NCBI RefSeq assembly: GCF_000687755.1
Contig: NZ_JHXN01000003.1
Span: forward strand, 1-64,000
DNA length: 64,000 nt
Reading direction: 5' to 3'
Source of the DNA: Taylorella asinigenitalis ATCC 700933
GTDB lineage: Bacteria > Pseudomonadota > Gammaproteobacteria > Burkholderiales > Burkholderiaceae_B
Below, in pieces: positions 1 to 10,010 of the stretch. Under the pieces are notes generated by a model. That model was not told the origin of the DNA. It did not search any database and worked only from the letters and a program-made list of their open reading frames with translations. Within the stretch, counting starts at the first letter, position 1. Every line of letters begins with the position of its first letter. The position numbers were made by a program, and so were the translations under genes.

Positions 1-3000
1 CGATAGCAACGCACTCCAGCCGCTTTGATCAACCTTAATACCATTGCGTGCATTGTATTTGTTTTTAAGCTTACTCACTTGTCCTACTAAATCAAAGTAC
101 GAACCATTAGGGTTATAGTTAGTGTGATAGACTCCTAGGCTTAGGGCATCTGTTGTGATACCACCTGCTAACTTATCATCCACTACTATGCCGTTTACTT
201 TTCTCTCTTTATCAAACGTATCCACATCTGTGTTTGTGTAGCCAAACATCACCCCAGTCTCACTTCTTGCATTTAGACCCTTGTACTTAGTCGCAAGGTC
301 AAAGCCAAACTGCCATGAGGTAGATGTAGACTTAGAGGAGAACTGCTTAGAGCCTGTTAATTCTAGATCTGTGCCTCTGATTCGACCCCAAACCTTACCA
401 CCAGCATTTGTAGATTGAGACTGAGCTCCAATCCTCTCATTTAAGGTCCCAAGGTCTGCAAACCCTGTACTCAAATTAATCGTAGGCCCTTGCAAATATC
501 CAGGAACTGATTGTGAGAACGTACCTTTAAGTTTCCACTTATAGTTATTACCCACTTTAACAAGCTGTATCTGTTCTGCTCCCTCAGTCTCTGCTGAACC
601 AGTAAACACATTACCCTCATGATCTTGGTCTACGGTTACTACGTCTTCAGAGTATTTATCGTCCTCATAAGGAATAACATCACCGCGTACTACGCCGTTA
701 TTACCTACTTCTACTTTAGTAGAACCAGAGGCTTTACCTTTAACATGAAGAGCATCAGTTACCGATTCATTTGGATTATTCCAGATAGTGTTTACTTTAA
801 GCTTAGAGCCCTCTTCTCCAACATAGTCTCCTTCAACTCTTAGAGTTGAACCTACATTATCTAGATCGTCTTTTTCACCACCAAGGAATATCGTTCCATC
901 TGCTTTATTAGTGAAATTACCTCCCACAATATAATCAGATTTAGAGCCAGGTCCTTGTGCTTGATCAGCTGCAAGTCCTTTGTCTTCATCTCCTACGATA
1001 AATGAGCCATTGTTTTCGATATCACCTGCTATAGAGCCGACACCCGCAAATGTAGAACCTGTGCTTATCGCAAGTTTCTTAACCTTAAGGTCAATAGGTG
1101 TGTCATTTGAGCCTGCAATAAGCGTACTGCCATCGGCTCCAACCAAATCTCCACCAAAGTTCGGTAATGTCTCTGGTGTTAACTCTAAGCGACCATCAAA
1201 ATTAAGAGTACCATTACCTTTAACTTTTGCATCGATTGTGCCATTGGCTGTTAAATTGATAGTACCTGAGTTATTGGTATCAACTGTAGTTGAACCAAGG
1301 TTTTTCTTCTCTTTAGCAGTAACGTCTGCACCATCTTCAATATCAAGCTCTGAAGCGGCTGTTAGGCCAGTGTTATCGCCTGTGAGTTCTACAGTTTTAT
1401 CGGCTTTAACTAATACCAAACCATCTCCAGAAAGATCGTTATCGATATTACCGTCTGTATTGATTACAAAATTACCGTTTTGAGCAACTGCCACTGGACC
1501 ATGGCCTGCTCCATCTTCATGACCTATCTCATAGATGCCATGCTGACTTACAGTGATTTTGCTATTTAATTCATCTTGTGCACCTTCAGATTTTAGATGA
1601 GATTTCTTAGCCTCCGTGCCTACGACTTCAAGTTCACTACCATCGGCCCCTTTAAGAGTGCCTTCTTTGGCATTGCTTAGACCATCTGCACAATCACCAT
1701 GAACCACAAGTTTGCCTGTTTTAAGGTCTACAGTAGAGTCTTTCTGAGCGTTTAAGCACCCAATATGAACTGGTTTAGTTGCATCTAATCCTTCTTTGAT
1801 TTCAAACACTGCATTAGGATCAACATTTAAATTAGCTGTGTGTTTATCAGCAGAACCTAGAGCATTTTCTGAGCCTGCGATAAGTGTGCCACCTAAAACA
1901 TTAGTATCGCCTGTAAACTCATTAGCAGAGTTTGCTATTTCAACTTTGTGAGTGTTAGGGTCATCATTGCCAGTGCCGATATCTAAACCGCCTTCTCCTG
2001 TAAGCTTAGCTGTAAGTGTATTTGCACCTTCAGCTGTATTTGCAGGGTCTGCTACCAAAGAGAGTTGCTTATCTTTTAGAAGTTCAAGTGATTTAAGAAT
2101 ATAGGAAGCATAAAGACCTTTCTTAGTTTCACCATCTTGCTCTTTTTGCAGATGCGATGCAAGGTCGTATTCACCTTTAGCTACAGCTTCATTGTGTTGA
2201 ACAATATCAAGATTAGCTGGATTAGAGATGTTATTGCCATCTTTATCGGTAAATACAACCTCTACATTGCCCTCATCACCTTCTACTTTACCTGTTGCTT
2301 CGATTAGAAGTACTTTATTCTCTGCATCATCCTGAGTAAGAAGTGCTTTCTCATTTTCTGCTAGAGGATCAGATACAAACTCATCAGCGATTACTGATAC
2401 CTTAGATTTATCACCTGCAGCTCTAAGAACTGGATCAACAACCGCTTGAACATTTAAGTTCTCAACTTTAAGCGAAGCAGGAACATTCTCTTTATATGCG
2501 ATGATTGCGTTATTTAATTTAACTTCGCCACCATTAAGCGTTAATGAGCCAATCTCAACAGGTGCAGCTGGATTACCGAATTTAGGTACATCTGCTACCG
2601 CCCCTTTATTTAGAACTAAAGTAGTTCCAGAGTGAGTAGCCTTAACGTTTTGAGGATTAAGTTCAACTTTCGCGTTATTTATCTCATAAGAGCCATTAAA
2701 CTCATCATACTTGCCGTTAAATGCAACTGACTGATTGTTTGCATCTACTGCGTATGTACCGTCTCCTTTAACCTTATCGGTTAATGAGACCTCAGCTGAT
2801 GCTTCTGAGTTATCTCTTAGAAGCTTAGTACCTTCAGCTAAATTCCAGTTTCCTGTAAACTCATCTACTTTAGAGTCTTTAGTTAAAGAGATGTAAGAGG
2901 CATTTGTTAAGGCAACTTCACCTGCTCCAGAGATTGTAGGTGTAGAGAGTATTTCAGGTTTACCTGATTCACCCTTAATGCCTTTAAGTTCAACTGTACC

Positions 3001-6000
3001 TTCAGCTACAGCCTCTCCTGTACCAAATTGAGATAGTTTTGTGGCAATTAATTTAGTACCCTCAAGCACATTCCAAATTCCATCAAACTCAGTACTATCT
3101 TTAGTGAGTTCAACTTGTGCACCTTCTGAAGTCTCCACACTACCAGAGCCTTTAATAGCAACCTTAAGCTTGCCAGCTTCACCAGTCATGGTGCCTAGTT
3201 CAAGCTTACCAGTGTCGTTTGTATTTACTACTCCAGTACCAAGAGCATTTTGATTCTTAGCTTTTGCAATCGAATTATCTTTGATATCGACAGTGCCAGT
3301 GAGAGCAGAATTATCAGCCGCTAATTCAACATCTCCACCATCTACTACAAGAGATCCATCTCCGCTTACAACATTATCAAATACACCGCTTAATGCTTTA
3401 AGCGTCGCATTTCCTGTGCCTGAAACAGTCACTTTACCATTGCCAATTGAATCAAGATTTTCAAGTACAAGCGATGTGTTATCTTGAGCTTCAACAGTGC
3501 CTGAGAATGCACTATTTGCTTTCTTGATAACTAGGCTAGAAGCGTGTTCTGCAGTATTAAGAACAATTTTCGATTTTGCAGAGCCGCTCAAAGCCCCTTC
3601 GCCTGCTATGCTACTAGAGGCTTCAGAAGCATTCGAGTGGTGTAGATTCAAAGTGCCATCGTTAAGCGTAACTTTAGAGCCATCCTTCGCATCAAGTGCA
3701 TCTGAGTGAGCAACCTTATTCGAATCGGTCGCAACTTCAGTACCATTCTCTAAAATGATTTTGCTTGTGTGCGATTCTGCAGTACCAGTCGCATTATCTG
3801 AAGCGAGAGTAAGTTTGCCAGACTCTACATGCGTTGCACCTTTATAAGCATTTGCTTCGTTTTTGAGCGAAATTTCATCCTGAGCATTAACTTTGATACC
3901 GCCTTCGCCTGTCACTTTTGCAGAAAGCACTGCCGCATCACCCTCGCCTGCTTTGCGAAGATCTAGCATCTTGCCCGCTAAAATATTTAGCTCTTTAAGT
4001 GCATAAATGGCATTAATACCCTTGTTATCGCCGCTATCCTCTACCTGAGCTGCGATTCCATACTTAGCATCGGCAACTTTTTCTCCCTCTTGTTTGATGG
4101 CAATGCTTTTGTCGCTTTGCTGCGCCGCTTGGTTATCGATTGTAAGTTCTAAATTGCCTTCTGTTACTGTTCCTGTTGCCTTAACGATATTGGCGATAAT
4201 TTCACCATCATCTTGAGCAAGAAGTCCAAGTTGAGATATATCAGATAGCACCCCATTTTGGTCAAAGTCATTTAGGAATTCACCTGAAGTCAGTTTTACA
4301 GTCCCGCTATCAGCATTTAAATCTTTTACTTTAAGAGCAGCAGTTTCAGAACCTGGCTTAAGGGCTAATATTGGTTTATCAATAATTAGAGAGCCACCAG
4401 TGAGACTTAAGCTACCGATTTCTTCAGTTACGTCTGGTTTTTGAACGACAACAGAAGCTTCTGACCCTGTTGAGAGTTCTAACGTACCTGCTTTAACAGC
4501 CTTAATATTTGCTTCATTAAGTTCAAGTTTAGCGTTAGTTAACTTAGTAGTTCCTAAATGTTGAGTGTAATCTGAACCTGTGAAGTTAAGATTTTGATTA
4601 TTTGTATTTACCTCAAGAACACCTGTAGCAGCAGAACTTACACTATAAGCTAGAGCAACATCTGAGCTTGCATCTGACTGATTATGATACCAACGTGATG
4701 AGTCATTTATAGTAAGTGTGGTATTTGATGCACCAGCACCTAATGTTTTAATCTCTATATCAGAGTTTTGATTTAAAACAATGCTCTCAAAATTATTTAT
4801 CTTTTGTGCATCGGTTGAGAAGACAGCTTTAGAACTATTGAATGATAATGTATCCGTACCATCACCACCATCAAGAATGCCTAAAGCCGCTTTATTAGCC
4901 TCCTCAAGATTAGATACTGTTACTGTGTCATCGCCCTCTTGAGTTTCAATAGACTTAGCTGATTTAACATTATCTATATTAACTGTGTCCGCACCTTCAC
5001 CTGTTTTGATACTACCGTCATTGGTGCTACCTTCTTGCAAATCGTAAGTATCAGATCCAGAGCCAGATTTAATAGCGGCTGTTGAGGTTCCACTATTTGT
5101 GTAAGAGTTTTCTCCTTCACCGAGATTAACATCTCCTTTTAGTGTGCCTGAGTTAATTAAAGAGTCTTCGCCAGATCCAGTTAATAAAACAGTTGAGTTA
5201 AGTGTTCCACCGTTAGTGATGGAATTAGTTCCTTCTCCTAGGTTGATATTGGCTTCTAAATTACCTGTAGCATCAACTAAAAGTTCATCCTCGCCAGCTC
5301 CAGTTATAAGATTGTCTATGGATGCTGTAGAATTCAAAACTTTTATAACATTATCACCATCACGTAAATTTACAAGTGATGAATCAACACTTGATGATCC
5401 CTGAATGTTTAATGTATCGATGCCCGAACCAGTATTAATTTCACCTGTAAATGTGGTATCTTCATCTTTTATTGTGATTGTATTTGTTCCATCACCTAGA
5501 GATAGATTTCCAGACATACTGGAGCCATTACTCATACTGAATGTATCATCGCCTGCACCTGCAGTTATATGACCAGTTTGTTTGGCTGATGAATTATTGT
5601 TAGGAGTATCAGACTGTATGAAAATTGTATTATTTCCCTCTCCAGCATCAATACCACCTTTTACATCAGCATTTGCTCCAAAAATATGGAATTCATCATC
5701 TTTAGCCTTAGTAACAACCTTATTTTCTAATACTCCGCTATTTTCAAGATTAACTTGAGCATCACCAAATTTAATTTCTCCAGTAATTGTTGGTCCAGCT
5801 TCAGTTGAAGACGGATCAGCTTTAAGGTTTTTAAAACTAATAATGGAATCAGCTGTTGCAGAGTAGTCGATAGCTATTCCACCGTCTGGAGACGTGATAT
5901 TTCCATTGTTTGTGAATACGTTATCTTGCGGATGTTTCTTAACCCACTCTTTTAAGTCAATAATTGCGTTAGTGGAATTTGATGTCAGATTTCCACTATT

Positions 6001-9000
6001 GGTAAGGCTTGGTCCCGCATTATCAATATCCCAAGCAGCTCCAGCATCAGTAGATTCAAGATTAATATTTGCTGCACTGCTAAATGAACCTGAAGTATTG
6101 ATATACAGTGCTCTACCAGTAGCTCCGTCCTTAACATTAATATCGATTCCGCCAACAGTTAGATTTTCATCTGTTTCTGCCCAACGGTCATCGCCACTTA
6201 GACTTGCATCTGCTTTCCTGTTCGCAAAAACAATACCCGTACCTGATCCAGTAATATTAATAGTACCGCTAGATTCATTTGCTAATGCAGTCCCAGAGCG
6301 AATCGCAATGCCATCTGTCACTTCAAAAGTAGTCTCTTTTGTGGCAATGCCCTCTATTTCAGCCTTATTCTCTACAATAGCACCAGTACCACCTGCTAAT
6401 AAGGATAGTGTATTTGCTCCAAGAGTAAGCCCTGTTGCACCAGTATCTACAAGAACTACACTCGCAGCACCACCAGCTTTGATTGTCGCCTCAGTAGAAC
6501 CTTCACCCGACATATCAAGTGATGCACCTTCACCTAAACGAATAGCTGCATCAGTGGCTTTACCATTAGTTAGTTGAATATTTCCTGCTTTATGTTCAAA
6601 TTTTGATTGAACGCCTGAGTCAGAGGCACCTGAAACATCTACGGCTGCAACAGCTTGAGTAGATCCATCTTTATGAGCACCTGCGACTACTATATTTCCG
6701 TGATTAACTAATTTACCGCCTTTTGTTAATTCAACAGCAATTTCATCCTTACCTTGAAGATTAACGTCTCCATGGTTAATTAATTCACCTTCATTAGTTA
6801 CCGCATAAGCACGTGATTCCTCGGCGGTTGCTTCAGAAGTAATGTTAGAGTAAGAATCAAGTTTAGTTCCTTGTTTTACTCCTTCATCTTCACCAATAAT
6901 GGAAATACTTCTTCCATCTACAATAGCAGCTTTAGCTAGCTTTCCACTTAAAATAAGCTCAGTCTCTTCACTTAGTGTTCCAGTTGCACCACCAACAACA
7001 CGCAATGCAACGGATTTATCTCCAGATGCTGTAACAGAAGCGCCACCAGTTGTAACAGTTGTGTTTTTATCTGTAATCCACAATGCAGTTGATTCTACTC
7101 CACTAGCAATTAAAGTGGTTTTATTGTTAGGATCAGTAGATGTTCCATCATAACTAGCACCACCAGCAATTCTAAAAAGTTGTGACTGTTCAGAATGAAC
7201 ATTTTGCTCACTAGTACTATTATTAATAATCTCTGAGCCAGCACCATGGATAAAGTAAGCTATATGCTCTCTTCCTGATTTAATATCTATTTTAGAATTT
7301 GCTCCTAAGATTACTTTACCTTTATTTCTGGCGTGAATGGCAATACCTTTATTACCCTCTAAATTGACAGTGCCATCAACTTCAATTGTGCTTTTTTCTG
7401 ACCATACACCGTAGTTTCTAAACCCTGGCAATAAGCTACCAGAGACATTTATGATAGAATCCTCGGTGTTAACCAATCTACCACCAGATGAGGTTCCAGA
7501 TATTTTTACCCCAATATTATTTGACCCGTTAACGTTTACTATACCACTGTTAGTTACTAGTGTTTCTGCATCACCTTCCCCTGAACCTCCATTTGAAATA
7601 TCAATACCAACATTACTACGACCATTGTCTTTCGAACCATTTAGGGAAATTGAGCCTGAATTATTAACTTTTATTGCAGATCCATTAACATGAATACCTG
7701 TAGCACCATCAATATTTTCATGAATTATTATTTCACCAGAATTAGAGAATGTTGCACCGTTGACATCACCGCTATCACCTAGAACAACACCTCGGAATAT
7801 ACCCTGTTTGTTATGTACTTTTACACCTTCAGGTGACAGCCCAATATGAATTTTTCCTTTGTTTTCGCCAATTGAAGCACCTGTAACTCTAATTCCTTCA
7901 AAAGGATTACCTGAACTATATATTTGACTCTCATTTAAAAAATCTCTATAGGAGATAAAAATTTCACCATTTTGTGTAGTTCCAGCAGAGTCGTTTATAA
8001 CTTTTCCACCGTTATATGCCCACATAGCAAACGATCCTGAACCAAATAAGGATAATTTACCTCTATTTATTGCTAAAGAATTTTCGCCTCTAGCAAGCAT
8101 TAATCGGGTTCTATCCAACGAGGCCGCATATCTTTCATCTTTATAATATTTGGGACTGATAATATGGCCAGTAGTTTCATTTATTATGTGACCACCTTCG
8201 TCAGCTTGCATACCTATTGCATCAGCCTGACCCCGCATAAATTCAAATGTACCTCTGTTTATAGCCTTACTACCAATCCCCTGAGATCTAATAGCAGCTT
8301 CTGATGTTACACCTGACAAAGGAGATAAAGACTTACTTGCAAACAGAGCACCTTCTGCAATTTCAACTGTGCCACCATTTTGGGCCTGAATGATAGACCT
8401 AGTACCCATTGGAATACTAGTTTCTCCTAAGTTCTGAAATAATTCTTCCTTTAATGAATATCTAATTTTTTCTGTTTTATATGACTTATTAAAATAAGCT
8501 AGGTACTCATCTTCGGATTTTATGTCCCCACTTTTTACTTCATTAATAAGCTGATCGTTATAAGCTTTAAAAGAATCTAAATCTACGATATTGAACTCTA
8601 CCCCAGTTTTAGTAGTTTGTCTTCCACCAGGTTTATAAAATACACGAGTGTGATTTCTCGATAATAAGCTGCTACTACTTTTAATTTCGTTGCCATGAGC
8701 ATCACCTAAAATTACAAAATGAGAAGATCCGTTCTCACCCCATGTGACTTTAGAACCTTCACCGTCTGCTACCACTAATTGTGAATTTTTGGCATATAGT
8801 CTAATTACATTGTTAGAATCTATAAGAAGACCCTTATCCCTTACATCTGTACCATCAAAGTTTCCTTTAGTAGGATTGAAGTTTACCTGTCCACCCTCTT
8901 TTGCAGTGACAATTCTAAAATCGTTATAAAAATTCACTTGACCTCCAGGGACGTTGGATCCCATGGACCAAACATAACCGTGAGCTTTTCTAACTTTGAA

Positions 9001-9552
9001 AAAACTAGAATCGTATACTTGAATTGTGGTTTTACTTTTAGTCACACTATCTTCATATACAACTGATTTTTTTGGATTAAAAACATAATTATCTGCTTTA
9101 GGACCGAAATCATTTAAATCCGGATTCCACACATAATCTTTAATATTTTCCCAATCCTGAGGTAATACTGCATTTTTAAAATCATCTGTCCGTGCATGGG
9201 GATAGTAAGTTATTATGGCGTATTTGTTTTTATAATTATCAACAGCATTTTCAAGAGACCCAGTTACATTAATTGTTTCCCCTGCCCCCGCAACAATCGG
9301 TCCTTCGCCCGCATTATCACCCCAAGGTCCATTAGAATCTGTAGGTACTCCGTCAGCAGTAGGGTCGAATCTCAAAGTTGTCAAATCCACAGTAGTTGTC
9401 TGTGCAAGCACACCCATTGCCATCCCACTGAGGGCTAAAGAAGCGATTAATTTTTTAGTGCTTACATTCTTACAGTAACCTCGGGCAAATTCATTTACAG
9501 CAACCCATGAACCAAGTGTTTTGTTATATACAACCTTGAAAATTTTGTTCAT
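1..9552 (-). CDS. Giant type V autotransporter adhesin (3' end beyond window)
   Basis: The minus-strand frame starting at ATG 9552 stays open to the left edge, giving at least 3184 codons. An SD-like GAGGG precedes the ATG by about 5 bases. The N-terminus is an extended signal peptide region (MNKIFKVVYNKTLGSW, then VAVNEFARG), followed by a hydrophobic signal sequence ending GVLA-Q near residue 52. Residues about 60-1290 are Gly/Asn/Ser-rich beta-helix sequence. Residues about 1300-1565 carry RTX-like Gly-rich turns such as AGAGDDTF, TGSGIDTL and GGDGTDTL. Residues about 1590-2570 hold two related modules. From about residue 3040 the pattern (VWGRIRG, FGFDLATKYKG, GVMFGYTNTDVD, GSYFDLVGQVSK) is that of the PF03797-type beta-barrel, which inserts in the outer membrane and carries the passenger to the cell surface. 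The last part of the barrel is off-window. The expected role is adhesion or host interaction; the ligand cannot be read from sequence. The window's CATTGCCA word is rare here in the usual orientation. Confidence 0.93.
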   Translation of the reverse strand, partial: MNKIFKVVYNKTLGSWVAVNEFARGYCKNVSTKKLIASLALSGMAMGVLAQTTTVDLTTLRFDPTADGVPTDSNGPWGDNAGEGPIVAGAGETINVTGSLENAVDNYKNKYAIITYYPHARTDDFKNAVLPQDWENIKDYVWNPDLNDFGPKADNYVFNPKKSVVYEDSVTKSKTTIQVYDSSFFKVRKAHGYVWSMGSNVPGGQVNFYNDFRIVTAKEGGQVNFNPTKGNFDGTDVRDKGLLIDSNNVIRLYAKNSQLVVADGEGSKVTWGENGSSHFVILGDAHGNEIKSSSSLLSRNHTRVFYKPGGRQTTKTGVEFNIVDLDSFKAYNDQLINEVKSGDIKSEDEYLAYFNKSYKTEKIRYSLKEELFQNLGETSIPMGTRSIIQAQNGGTVEIAEGALFASKSLSPLSGVTSEAAIRSQGIGSKAINRGTFEFMRGQADAIGMQADEGGHIINETTGHIISPKYYKDERYAASLDRTRLMLARGENSLAINRGKLSLFGSGSFAMWAYNGGKVINDSAGTTQNGEIFISYRDFLNESQIYSSGNPFEGIRVTGASIGENKGKIHIGLSPEGVKVHNKQGIFRGVVLGDSGDVNGATFSNSGEIIIHENIDGATGIHVNGSAIKVNNSGSISLNGSKDNGRSNVGIDISNGGSGEGDAETLVTNSGIVNVNGSNNIGVKISGTSSGGRLVNTEDSIINVSGSLLPGFRNYGVWSEKSTIEVDGTVNLEGNKGIAIHARNKGKVILGANSKIDIKSGREHIAYFIHGAGSEIINNSTSEQNVHSEQSQLFRIAGGASYDGTSTDPNNKTTLIASGVESTALWITDKNTTVTTGGASVTASGDKSVALRVVGGATGTLSEETELILSGKLAKAAIVDGRSISIIGEDEGVKQGTKLDSYSNITSEATAEESRAYAVTNEGELINHGDVNLQGKDEIAVELTKGGKLVNHGNIVVAGAHKDGSTQAVAAVDVSGASDSGVQSKFEHKAGNIQLTNGKATDAAIRLGEGASLDMSGEGSTEATIKAGGAASVVLVDTGATGLTLGANTLSLLAGGTGAIVENKAEIEGIATKETTFEVTDGIAIRSGTALANESSGTINITGSGTGIVFANRKADASLSGDDRWAETDENLTVGGIDINVKDGATGRALYINTSGSFSSAANINLESTDAGAAWDIDNAGPSLTNSGNLTSNSTNAIIDLKEWVKKHPQDNVFTNNGNITSPDGGIAIDYSATADSIISFKNLKADPSSTEAGPTITGEIKFGDAQVNLENSGVLENKVVTKAKDDEFHIFGANADVKGGIDAGEGNNTIFIQSDTPNNNSSAKQTGHITAGAGDDTFSMSNGSSMSGNLSLGDGTNTITIKDEDTTFTGEINTGSGIDTLNIQGSSSVDSSLVNLRDGDNVIKVLNSTASIDNLITGAGEDELLVDATGNLEANINLGEGTNSITNGGTLNSTVLLTGSGEDSLINSGTLKGDVNLGEGENSYTNSGTSTAAIKSGSGSDTYDLQEGSTNDGSIKTGEGADTVNIDNVKSAKSIETQEGDDTVTVSNLEEANKAALGILDGGDGTDTLSFNSSKAVFSTDAQKINNFESIVLNQNSDIEIKTLGAGASNTTLTINDSSRWYHNQSDASSDVALAYSVSSAATGVLEVNTNNQNLNFTGSDYTQHLGTTKLTNAKLELNEANIKAVKAGTLELSTGSEASVVVQKPDVTEEIGSLSLTGGSLIIDKPILALKPGSETAALKVKDLNADSGTVKLTSGEFLNDFDQNGVLSDISQLGLLAQDDGEIIANIVKATGTVTEGNLELTIDNQAAQQSDKSIAIKQEGEKVADAKYGIAAQVEDSGDNKGINAIYALKELNILAGKMLDLRKAGEGDAAVLSAKVTGEGGIKVNAQDEISLKNEANAYKGATHVESGKLTLASDNATGTAESHTSKIILENGTEVATDSNKVAHSDALDAKDGSKVTLNDGTLNLHHSNASEASSSIAGEGALSGSAKSKIVLNTAEHASSLVIKKANSAFSGTVEAQDNTSLVLENLDSIGNGKVTVSGTGNATLKALSGVFDNVVSGDGSLVVDGGDVELAADNSALTGTVDIKDNSIAKAKNQNALGTGVVNTNDTGKLELGTMTGEAGKLKVAIKGSGSVETSEGAQVELTKDSTEFDGIWNVLEGTKLIATKLSQFGTGEAVAEGTVELKGIKGESGKPEILSTPTISGAGEVALTNASYISLTKDSKVDEFTGNWNLAEGTKLLRDNSEASAEVSLTDKVKGDGTYAVDANNQSVAFNGKYDEFNGSYEINNAKVELNPQNVKATHSGTTLVLNKGAVADVPKFGNPAAPVEIGSLTLNGGEVKLNNAIIAYKENVPASLKVENLNVQAVVDPVLRAAGDKSKVSVIADEFVSDPLAENEKALLTQDDAENKVLLIEATGKVEGDEGNVEVVFTDKDGNNISNPANLDIVQHNEAVAKGEYDLASHLQKEQDGETKKGLYASYILKSLELLKDKQLSLVADPANTAEGANTLTAKLTGEGGLDIGTGNDDPNTHKVEIANSANEFTGDTNVLGGTLIAGSENALGSADKHTANLNVDPNAVFEIKEGLDATKPVHIGCLNAQKDSTVDLKTGKLVVHGDCADGLSNAKEGTLKGADGSELEVVGTEAKKSHLKSEGAQDELNSKITVSQHGIYEIGHEDGAGHGPVAVAQNGNFVINTDGNIDNDLSGDGLVLVKADKTVELTGDNTGLTAASELDIEDGADVTAKEKKNLGSTTVDTNNSGTINLTANGTIDAKVKGNGTLNFDGRLELTPETLPNFGGDLVGADGSTLIAGSNDTPIDLKVKKLAISTGSTFAGVGSIAGDIENNGSFIVGDEDKGLAADQAQGPGSKSDYIVGGNFTNKADGTIFLGGEKDDLDNVGSTLRVEGDYVGEEGSKLKVNTIWNNPNESVTDALHVKGKASGSTKVEVGNNGVVRGDVIPYEDDKYSEDVVTVDQDHEGNVFTGSAETEGAEQIQLVKVGNNYKWKLKGTFSQSVPGYLQGPTINLSTGFADLGTLNERIGAQSQSTNAGGKVWGRIRGTDLELTGSKQFSSKSTSTSWQFGFDLATKYKGLNARSETGVMFGYTNTDVDTFDKERKVNGIVVDDKLAGGITTDALSLGVYHTNYNPNGSYFDLVGQVSKLKNKYNARNGIKVDQSGWSALLS
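2000..4800 (-). repeat. Two diverged copies of a passenger module in the autotransporter
   Basis: The translation shows the same string of motifs twice within the large autotransporter. Copy A includes EIGSLSLTGG (bases 4422 downward), then LLAQDDGE, a VTEGNLEL segment, YALKELNILAGK and KVTGEGGIKV (near 3910). Copy B includes EIGSLTLNGG (2556 downward), then LLTQDDAE, a VEGDEGNVEV segment, YILKSLELLKDK and KLTGEGGLDI (near 2000). The offset is about 1.87-1.9 kb (about 622-635 codons). The copies are clearly diverged at the protein level, so the duplication is old. Confidence 0.7.
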
Positions 9553-9593
9553 AAAACCCTCAATTAGAAATTATTATTAAAAAATCAAACCCC

Positions 9594-9617
9594 GTAATTT
9601 TAGGAAATCAAAATTAC
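9594..9617. promoter_or_regulatory. Inverted repeat in the autotransporter leader
   Basis: Perfect 8-base arms GTAATTTT (9594-9601) and AAAATTAC (9610-9617) are separated by 8 bases, ending 42 bases upstream of the autotransporter ATG. It could be an operator or an mRNA hairpin. No promoter hexamers could be assigned confidently around it. Confidence 0.35.
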
Positions 9618-9683
9618 AAATATTGAAACATTGTAAGATTTTTTAATGAGTTGTATATAGAACTTATCTATATGGAACAAAAA

Positions 9684-9704
9684 AACCCACCGTTTCGGTG
9701 GGTT
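9684..9704 (-). terminator. Intrinsic terminator after the dnaJ remnant
   Basis: A 9-bp perfect stem AACCCACCG / CGGTGGGTT encloses a 3-base loop. On the minus strand it is followed by a run of seven T, so it fits termination of minus-strand transcription leaving the dnaJ fragment. On the plus strand the tail is weaker. Confidence 0.85.
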
Positions 9705-9722
9705 TTGATATAAAACTTAAAT

Positions 9723-10010
9723 TTATAAATTACTAAAAAAATCTTTTACTTTGTCCGTCCAATGCTTATTTTGAGGTGAATTTTTTCCCAAATCCTTCTC
9801 AATAGTTGCATCAAACTGACGTAGCAAATCTTTCTGCTCATCGCTTAAATTAACAGGCGTTTCGATATGAACATGACAGTAAAGATCACCAGGCACAGAA
9901 GAGCGTACACCCTGAATACCCTTACCTTTTAAGCGGAATACCTTACCTGATTGCGTACCTTCAGCAACAGTGATATTAGCTTTCCCCTGAAGAGTAGGCA
10001 CTTCCTGAAC
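9723..10010 (-). pseudogene. dnaJ: 3' fragment of dnaJ (chaperone C-terminal domain only)
   Basis: The reading frame encodes only the last 90-95 residues of DnaJ: the second substrate-binding beta-domain and C-terminus ([44 protein letters not shown], closing KVKDFFSNL). The J domain, Gly/Phe linker and zinc-finger repeats are absent upstream. Instead the next sequence encodes part of a permease. Homology seems to begin just after a TAA near 10012, and the first usable start is a GTG at 10001. A full-length dnaJ would be about four times longer and is presumably elsewhere in the genome. This looks like a duplicated or recombined 3' end that kept its terminator. I infer that it is non-functional as a chaperone. 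Confidence 0.8.

Noticed and set aside
619-9438. About a dozen plus-strand open frames in the left 9.4 kb
   Set aside because: They are antisense to the single uninterrupted autotransporter frame, rich in Ser/Pro/Leu as expected from the complement of Gly/Asn/Ser-rich coding DNA, and lack SD sequences.
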